Origin: Bacteroides sp. CAG:1060_57_27 | Lineage (GTDB): Bacteria; Bacteroidota; Bacteroidia; Bacteroidales; UBA932 | Length of the DNA stretch: 64,000 nucleotides | Direction: 5' to 3' | Assembly: GCA_001915575.1 (NCBI GenBank) | Contig: MNQT01000013.1 | Span: 61,507 to 125,506, forward strand | In this document: piece after piece, positions 55,577-64,000 of the stretch | How the letters are laid out: each line of letters opens with the position of its first letter | Numbering within the stretch: the first letter of the stretch is position 1 | Made by a program: the position numbers and the translations under genes | Notes under the pieces: generated by a model | Seen by the model: only the letters and a program-made list of their open reading frames with translations | What the model was told of the DNA's origin: nothing | Databases searched by the model: none

Positions 55577-56965
55577 ATGCTCAAAAGAAAGATAGAAACG
55601 TTTCTGGCCGAATGGAAGAAGTCCAAAGACAGGAAACCTCTCGTAATAAAGGGCATCCGCCAGTGCGGAAAGACCTATATCGTCCGGAAGTTCGCATCCG
55701 GGAACTACGAGAGCGTGGTCTATATGAACTTTATCCTGGAGCCTGACAAGAAATCAGCCTTTACCGGCAATATCGATGTCGATACTGTCATACTCAACCT
55801 TTCGGCCCTGATTCCGGGCAGCCGTTTCATAGAAGGAAGGACCTGTATCATCCTCGACGAAATCCAGGAGTGCAAGGAAGCGAGGACAGCTCTGAAATCG
55901 TTCTGCCTGGACGGCCGCTTCGATGTCATCGCCACCGGTTCGCTCCTTGGGGTGAAGGGATACGGCAGGAGCAGGAAACGGGAAAAGGAGGGACAGGATT
56001 CCGTCCCAGTCGGATACGAGACAGTAATCGACATGTATCCGCTGGACTTCGAGGAATTCCTGTGGGCAAACGGCATCGGCGACAATGTCATTGATTCTGT
56101 CAAATCATGTTTCGAAGACGAAAGGCCCGTTCCGGACGGCATACACAAGGCCCTTATGGATCTGCTGTACAGATATGTCATCGTCGGAGGCCTGCCGGCG
56201 GTGGTGAACTGCTTCCTCGAGACAAGGAATATCGAACTTATCTATAGGGCCCAGCGCAGCATCATATCGGAATACGAAGACGATATGGTCAAATATGCCG
56301 ACGATACGGACAAGCCCCACATCCGAGAATGTTTCGAGTCCATTCCCAAGCAGCTGGCAAAGGAGAACAAGAAATTCCAGTATTCGGTGGTCCGGAAGGG
56401 CGGCCGGGCTTCCCAGTTCACGGGCAGCCTGCAATGGCTGGAGGATGCCGGAGTCGTCCGGAGGTGCTATAACACGACGGCTACGGAACTGCCGCTGGAC
56501 GGCAATTCCGTCAAAGACTGTTTCAAGGTGTACACCACGGACATAGGCATCTTCATAGCCATGCTCGACTACGGCACTCAGGCGGATATACTGAAAGGCA
56601 ACCTCCTCGGATACAAGGGCGCCGTCTTCGAGAACCTTATGGCGGATTTCCTGTGTAAGTCCGGGCAGAAGCTATACTATTTCCATAAGGAAAGCGGCCT
56701 CGAGCTCGACTTCCTGACAAGGCTCGGCGGAAAATGCGTAGCGCTCGAGGTCAAGTCAAAGACAGGCAAGGCCAAAAGCCTGTCGACGGTTCTCAAGAAC
56801 GAAGATATATACCATATCAGCAATGCAATCAAGCTCGGAGCCTATAATGTAGGGCGCGAAGGAAAGGTCCTCACCGTTCCGCTCTATATGGGATTCCTTG
56901 TCAAGGATACCCTTGCAGACGTCATCATCCCGGATATCGACCTAAGCCGCCTGGCTACTACATAA
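55577..56965 (+). CDS. AAA-family ATPase with DUF4143 domain
   Basis: A 462-residue protein. Walker A GIRQCGKT (26-33) and Walker B CIILDEIQE define the AAA_14 domain; the C-terminal DUF4143 part ends with a PD-(D/E)XK-like pattern (GLELDFLTR...ALEVKSK). These stand-alone ATPases are abundant and variably present in Bacteroidales genomes; their biological role is unclear. I chose the ATG at 55577 (MLKRKIETF), preceded by AAAGGAAG. An upstream in-frame ATG at 55523 lies in the repeat region. Confidence 0.92.
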   Translation: MLKRKIETFLAEWKKSKDRKPLVIKGIRQCGKTYIVRKFASGNYESVVYMNFILEPDKKSAFTGNIDVDTVILNLSALIPGSRFIEGRTCIILDEIQECKEARTALKSFCLDGRFDVIATGSLLGVKGYGRSRKREKEGQDSVPVGYETVIDMYPLDFEEFLWANGIGDNVIDSVKSCFEDERPVPDGIHKALMDLLYRYVIVGGLPAVVNCFLETRNIELIYRAQRSIISEYEDDMVKYADDTDKPHIRECFESIPKQLAKENKKFQYSVVRKGGRASQFTGSLQWLEDAGVVRRCYNTTATELPLDGNSVKDCFKVYTTDIGIFIAMLDYGTQADILKGNLLGYKGAVFENLMADFLCKSGQKLYYFHKESGLELDFLTRLGGKCVALEVKSKTGKAKSLSTVLKNEDIYHISNAIKLGAYNVGREGKVLTVPLYMGFLVKDTLADVIIPDIDLSRLATT

Positions 56966-57017
56966 GATTATTCCAGCCAGAAAGGCTGCCCGGGCACGGC
57001 AGTCAGACAGTCTCGCG

Positions 57018-57048
57018 CACCGCGATCCGACAACGTCGGGTCGCGGTG
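57018..57048 (+). terminator. Hairpin after the AAA ATPase gene
   Basis: A 14-bp stem CACCGCGATCCGAC / GTCGGGTCGCGGTG (one G-U) with AAC loop, followed by a pyrimidine-rich stretch. The rest of the gap to atpG (57049-57226) holds no gene; a 15-bp direct repeat CCGCTCCGGCACCAT occurs twice there. Confidence 0.72.
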
Positions 57049-57226
57049 TCTTTCATTTGCATTTACAGCGGTTCCGGAGGCACAAAAAAACGCCCGGAAG
57101 CTGCTTGCATCAGGCATGCCGCAGGGGCAGGTCGGAAAACTTCTCTGACCGGTTCTGATTCCTGCAGGGCCGCCTGCCGCTCCGGCACCATCGGCCCCGC
57201 TCCGGCACCATGCAGCCTTGCCGCTG

Positions 57227-58087
57227 TTACTGTGCCGAGCCGCCTACGAGATCGAGTATCTCGTTGGTTATCTTCTCCTGACGGCCCTTGTTGTATTCGA
57301 GCGTAAGTTCTGATAGCAGGCGCTCACCGTTGTCGCTTGCGGCCTGCATGGCGACGGTACGGGCGGCCTGTTCCGCGGCGGTGGAGTCGAGGATGGCGGC
57401 ATGGAGTTTCATCCTGAGCAGCTGCGGCAGAAGCGCCGCCGCTATCTCCACGGGCTCGGGCTCGAGTATATACTTCAACTTCAGGTCTCCTTCGTCTATA
57501 GGAGCCGACGAGCTCTCGGGCTCGAACGGGAGGAAGTTCTCGACCATGACCTTCTGCACGGAAGACGACACGAAACTGTTGTAAATCAGCACGACGCGTG
57601 AATACTCCCCGGAGAGGAAGGCGTTTATCAGACGCGTTGCCAGAGCGGAAGACTGGGGATAGGCAGGGCGCACGAGCATTTCGCTCAGATCCTCCACGTC
57701 GGAAGGAAGAGCCTTGCGCATCGCATCGTATATCTTCTTGCCTACTGCGAAGACCCTGACCTCGCGGCCACCGAGCCCGTGCATGAATTCGTCGGCAGCC
57801 TTTATAATATTCACGTTGAACGCTCCGCAGAGCGAATTGTTGGACGACACTGCCAGCAGGGCCACGGGAGCGTCGGGATTCGCGGAACTGCATATCCGGG
57901 TGAATGCAGCCACGGGAGCGAGTTCGGAATATATTTCGCTGAGGGTCTGTTCGTAAGGACGCAGGCTCTCTATCGCCTTCTGGGCCTTGTGGAGCTTCGA
58001 GGAGGCGACCAGCTTCATCGCGGAAGTTATCTTCAGGGTGTTCCTTACGGAACCTATCCTGTCCTTTGTTTCTCTGAGCGATGACAT
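57227..58087 (-). CDS. atpG: ATP synthase F1 subunit gamma
   Basis: Central rotor stalk of the F-type ATP synthase. It has 286 residues; N-terminal SSLRETKDRIGSVRNTLKITSAMKLVA and C-terminal AMQAASDNGERLLSELTLEYNKGRQEKITNEI are the paired rotor helices. Last gene of the atpDCBEFHAG operon, 12 nt after atpA. Confidence 0.97.
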   Translation of the reverse strand: MSSLRETKDRIGSVRNTLKITSAMKLVASSKLHKAQKAIESLRPYEQTLSEIYSELAPVAAFTRICSSANPDAPVALLAVSSNNSLCGAFNVNIIKAADEFMHGLGGREVRVFAVGKKIYDAMRKALPSDVEDLSEMLVRPAYPQSSALATRLINAFLSGEYSRVVLIYNSFVSSSVQKVMVENFLPFEPESSSAPIDEGDLKLKYILEPEPVEIAAALLPQLLRMKLHAAILDSTAAEQAARTVAMQAASDNGERLLSELTLEYNKGRQEKITNEILDLVGGSAQ

Positions 58088-58099
58088 CGCGGACTGACT

Positions 58100-59689
58100 T
58101 TACTTGTGTTTTACGAGGGTGCACACGAGCGCGGCCTCGGACTCTATCACGGATGTCTGTTCCTTATCGACTATGCCCTTTTCCAGGGCCTCGAGTACGT
58201 CAGCATGGCTGTTGCGCATGTGCTCGAGGAAAAGCTTCTCGAACATGGGCACATCGTCGATTCCTATGTCCGCCATGAGGGCATGGGTACCGCAGTACAG
58301 CACCGCCACCTGCTCCCCGAGGGGCATGGGCGAATACTGCGGCTGGATCAGCAGCTTTTCGTTCTTGCGGCCCTTGTCGAGGGTCATCTCAGTAATCTTG
58401 TCCATGTCGGAGGAGAACTTCGTGAAAGACTCGAGCTCGGCGAACTGGGCCTGGTCTATCTTGAGCGTTCCGGCGACTTTCTTCATGGACTTCACCTGGG
58501 CTGCGCCTCCCACGCGGGACACCGAGATCCCGACATTGATTGCAGGACGGAAGCCGGAGTTGAACAGCGACGACTCGAGATATATCTGTCCGTCGGTAAT
58601 GGATATCACATTGGTAGGGATATAGGCCGACACATCGCCCGCCTGAGTCTCGATTATAGGCAGCGCGGTGAGCGAGCCTCCGGCCTTCACCTTGCCCTTC
58701 AGGCAGTCGGGCAGGTCGTTCATCTGCTCGGCGACCTCCTGCTGGCTGATAATCTTGGCGGCTCTCTCGAGCAGTCTCGAATGCAGGTAGAACACGTCGC
58801 CCGGATACGCTTCGCGGCCGGAAGGCCTGCGCAGTATCAGCGACACCTCCCTGTAGGCCACGGCCTGCTTGGAAAGGTCGTCATAGACGACGAGGGCATG
58901 GCGTCCCGTATCCCTGAAATACTCGCCCACGGCCGCACCGGCAAACGGTGCGTAATACTGCAGGGCGGCAGGGTCGGATGCCGTGGAGGCTATGACCGTG
59001 GTGTAGTCCATGGCTCCCTTGGCACGGAGGGTCTGGACTATCGATGCGACGGTGGAGCCCTTCTGGCCGACGGCTACATAGATGCAATATACGGGATTGC
59101 CCTTCAGGTACTCCGAACGCTGGTTGATTATGGTGTCTATGGCTATCGCAGTCTTGCCCGTCTGGCGGTCGCCGATTATGAGCTCCCTCTGGCCGCGGCC
59201 GATAGGAATCATCGCGTCGATAGCCTTGAGTCCGGTCTGCAGGGGCTGGGTCACGGGCTCACGGAAGATGACACCGGGAGCCTTGCGCTCCAGAGGCATA
59301 CGGACCGTCTCGCCCTTTATGGCGCCAAGACCGTCAAGGGGCGTACCGATAGGGTCTACCACGCGGCCTATCAGACCTTCTCCGGCCGGTATGCCCGCTA
59401 TCCTGCCGAGCCTGCGCACGCGCATGCCTTCCTTGACAAGGTCGGTAGGACCAAGCAGGACGGCACCTACATTGTCGGCCTCAAGGTTCATGACCACGGC
59501 CTTCACGCCGCTGTCGAACTCGAGCAGCTCTCCGGCCTCGGCGTTGATGAGACCGAAGATGTGGGCGACACCGTCGCTGACCGTAAGGACCTTGCCTATC
59601 TCTTCATATTTGAGCGAACTGTCTATCCCCTTGAGCTCGTCAAGGAGTATCTCCGATATTTCGCTCGCCTTGATTGTATTGTTCGCCAT
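58100..59689 (-). CDS. atpA: ATP synthase F1 subunit alpha
   Basis: Non-catalytic nucleotide-binding subunit, 529 residues. Walker [12 protein letters not shown], the alpha signature [14 protein letters not shown], and the usual N-terminal [12 protein letters not shown]. It is preceded by atpH with a 10-nt gap. Confidence 0.98.
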   Translation of the reverse strand: MANNTIKASEISEILLDELKGIDSSLKYEEIGKVLTVSDGVAHIFGLINAEAGELLEFDSGVKAVVMNLEADNVGAVLLGPTDLVKEGMRVRRLGRIAGIPAGEGLIGRVVDPIGTPLDGLGAIKGETVRMPLERKAPGVIFREPVTQPLQTGLKAIDAMIPIGRGQRELIIGDRQTGKTAIAIDTIINQRSEYLKGNPVYCIYVAVGQKGSTVASIVQTLRAKGAMDYTTVIASTASDPAALQYYAPFAGAAVGEYFRDTGRHALVVYDDLSKQAVAYREVSLILRRPSGREAYPGDVFYLHSRLLERAAKIISQQEVAEQMNDLPDCLKGKVKAGGSLTALPIIETQAGDVSAYIPTNVISITDGQIYLESSLFNSGFRPAINVGISVSRVGGAAQVKSMKKVAGTLKIDQAQFAELESFTKFSSDMDKITEMTLDKGRKNEKLLIQPQYSPMPLGEQVAVLYCGTHALMADIGIDDVPMFEKLFLEHMRNSHADVLEALEKGIVDKEQTSVIESEAALVCTLVKHK

Positions 59690-59699
59690 TGGATATTTT

Positions 59700-60182
59700 C
59701 TAAACGATTCTGTTGTTCTGTATTACAAACTGCCTGCGCACGCTCTCAAGCTGGCTGCGCACACTCGCGTCAAGCACATACTCGCTGTCTATCTGGACGA
59801 TGAAGCCTCCTATCAGCGACTCGTCCACCTGGGTCTCGAAATGCACCTTGCATCCCGAGCGGCGCTCGAGTATCGTCCTGAGCCTCGACACAAGGTCCGC
59901 AGGGGGCGTGGTGGCCGTAATCAGATAGGCCTCGAGCTCGCCGCGCGACTTGAAATACATCGAGACGAACGACGAGAGGATGAACCTGGCACAGTCCATT
60001 CTGCCGTGCCTTACGAGCAGCCTCGTGAAGCGCTCCAGCTCGGGTTCGAGCACGACCGGCGAGGATTCCTTGCCGGCAAGGAGCCTGCGCACCTGGCCGC
60101 ACACCCTTTCCGCCCCGCCGGTAGACTCGCAGTAACGCAGCAGCGCGGTCGCATAGCGTATGGATATTATGCCTATGTTCAT
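59700..60182 (-). CDS. atpH: ATP synthase F1 subunit delta
   Basis: Peripheral-stalk subunit (OSCP), 160 residues. Recognised by position and by the N-terminal [12 protein letters not shown] and C-terminal [22 protein letters not shown], which match the delta family. Three nt after atpF. Confidence 0.95.
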   Translation of the reverse strand: MNIGIISIRYATALLRYCESTGGAERVCGQVRRLLAGKESSPVVLEPELERFTRLLVRHGRMDCARFILSSFVSMYFKSRGELEAYLITATTPPADLVSRLRTILERRSGCKVHFETQVDESLIGGFIVQIDSEYVLDASVRSQLESVRRQFVIQNNRIV

Positions 60183-60185
60183 TCC

Positions 60186-60695
60186 TTATGACTGTTTCTC
60201 CCTCATCTGCGACGCCTCTCTGACAAGCCTGTCGACGAGTTCGAGCTGGTTCTCGCCCTTGTCGAGATCCTTGCGTATTATCTTTTCCGCCACGTCTATC
60301 GACAGCATCGACACCTGACGGCACAGATCCCTGAGCGCACTCTCGCGCTCGGCCTGGATCTCCGTCTTGGCGTGTGCGATGATCTTCGCCGCCTCCTCGG
60401 AAGCCTTCTGCCTTGCGGACTGTATCATCTTGTCCCGCACTTCGGCGGCTTCCTTGACCAGTCGGCTCTGCTCCGCGCGGGTCTGCTCGACGAGACGAGA
60501 CTGCTCGTCGGCAAGCTGCGAGAGCCTGCTCTCAGCCTCGGCAGCCTTCCTGAGCGATTCCTCGATCTGGTTGCTGCGCTTCTCGACCATACCCGTGATC
60601 ACGGGGAAGCCGAACTTGCCGAGCAGGACAAGCACGATGACGAAGATGAGCGTCATCCATACCAAGAGGCCGAAATCCGGTGTAAGAAGTGACAT
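60186..60695 (-). CDS. atpF: ATP synthase Fo subunit b
   Basis: Peripheral-stalk membrane subunit, 169 residues: one N-terminal helix (FGLLVWMTLIFVIVLVLLGKF) and a long charged helix for dimerisation. A single b gene is present. Four nt from atpE. Confidence 0.95.
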   Translation of the reverse strand: MSLLTPDFGLLVWMTLIFVIVLVLLGKFGFPVITGMVEKRSNQIEESLRKAAEAESRLSQLADEQSRLVEQTRAEQSRLVKEAAEVRDKMIQSARQKASEEAAKIIAHAKTEIQAERESALRDLCRQVSMLSIDVAEKIIRKDLDKGENQLELVDRLVREASQMREKQS

Positions 60696-60699
60696 TTCC

Positions 60700-62027
<1,328 letters not shown>

Positions 62028-62037
62028 ATTATAACCC

Positions 62038-62295
62038 TCACCTCTGCGGCACGACACAGGCCTGCACCAGGTCGGACTGAATCTTCACTATGCCCGACTT
62101 GATAGGAAGCGAGCGGGACGTGCCGTCCTCACATATCCATTGTACATCTCCGGTAGAAAGCGACGAAATCATGGGAGCGTGCTGGGGATAGACATCGAAC
62201 GGAGCCATCCTTCCCGGGAACGACACCTGCCTGGCACCGCCCTCGTACACCGCCGCCTCGGGAGAGAGAATCCTAAGAGTAAGCATTCCGTCCAT
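62038..62295 (-). CDS. atpC: ATP synthase F1 subunit epsilon, short form
   Basis: Only 85 residues: the N-terminal beta sandwich (TLRILSPEAAVYEGGARQVSFPG; GDVQWICEDG) without the C-terminal helical hairpin that inhibits ATP hydrolysis in many bacteria. Such short forms occur in Bacteroidota. Located between atpD (9-nt gap) and atpB. Confidence 0.94.
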   Translation of the reverse strand: MDGMLTLRILSPEAAVYEGGARQVSFPGRMAPFDVYPQHAPMISSLSTGDVQWICEDGTSRSLPIKSGIVKIQSDLVQACVVPQR

Positions 62296-62304
62296 ATCCT
62301 ACCG

Positions 62305-63921
<1,617 letters not shown>

Positions 63922-63928
63922 CGAAGAG

Positions 63929-64000
63929 CGGCAGCGTCCTACTCTCCCACCTGGTGGGGCAGTACCATCGGCGCCGGCGGGCTTAACTTCTCTGTTCGGT
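63929..64000 (-). rRNA. rrf: 5S ribosomal RNA, 3' part
   Basis: The minus strand reads GAACAGAGAAGTTAAGCCCG, then GCGCCGATGGTACTG and GGTGGGAGAGTAGG, the conserved 3' half of 5S rRNA. The gene runs past the window edge; the 3' boundary is approximate. It indicates an rRNA operon just upstream of the atp genes. Confidence 0.93.

Noticed and set aside
58106-59803. Long open frame antisense to atpA
   Set aside because: It mirrors the conserved alpha subunit and has no recognisable domain; an artefact of codon bias.

Overview
This window comes from a high-GC member of the Bacteroidota, most likely order Bacteroidales. The evidence is the SusC/SusD pairs, the C-terminal sorting domains of type IX secretion (T9SS), an Mpi-family serine invertase, -7 promoter boxes of the form TAnnTTTG, the atpDCBEFHAG gene order and few Shine-Dalgarno sequences. 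A complete Rnf complex, an Nfn-type transhydrogenase and several polyferredoxins point to an anaerobe. I cannot place the genus; a Rikenellaceae-like or uncultured gut/rumen lineage would fit.

Layout. 1-10.4 kb: housekeeping genes, namely metH (5' end cut off by the window), divergent cysS and xth, a DUF368 permease with a hypothetical protein and a PfkB kinase, a membrane flippase-like protein with asnA, and tRNA-Arg(UCU). 10.4-11.5 kb: a gene-free stretch with degenerate tandem repeats, a long inverted repeat and a G12 tract. 11.5-15 kb: YitT-family protein and nfnBA. 15-23.3 kb: a probable long operon of a zinc-ribbon protein, dnaB, an RseC-like protein, rnfBCDGEA and a small outer-membrane protein. 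23.3-25.7 kb: a MerR regulator and two M23 peptidases, divergent from alaS. 25.7-33.7 kb: alaS, an in-frame LptG-Fmt fusion, a NapH/NapG-like polyferredoxin and a Tat-lipoprotein aldo/keto reductase. 33.8-55.3 kb: two divergent, paralogous accessory loci. 55.5-57 kb: an AAA/DUF4143 ATPase. 57.2-63.8 kb: the F-type ATP synthase operon, just downstream of an rRNA operon whose 5S gene runs off the end.

The most interesting part is 33.8-55.3 kb. Each locus encodes a SusC-type TonB-dependent transporter, a SusD-type lipoprotein, a surface lipoprotein, an unrecognised exported protein of about 230-240 residues, a PorV/PorQ-like barrel and a subtilisin-like protease with a T9SS sorting domain. Between the two divergent susC genes lies a 944-bp segment carrying an Mpi-family serine invertase, bounded by 59-bp perfect inverted repeats that run from the upstream region into the first codons of both susC genes. 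The simplest reading is a self-contained, phase-variable switch between two surface protease/peptide-uptake systems. The architecture is read directly from the sequence; the switching and the peptide role are inferred.

Energy metabolism is linked in the window. Nfn exchanges electrons among NADH, NADPH and ferredoxin. Rnf couples ferredoxin oxidation to NAD reduction with ion export. The ATP synthase, whose c subunit lacks the usual sodium signature, would use the resulting gradient.
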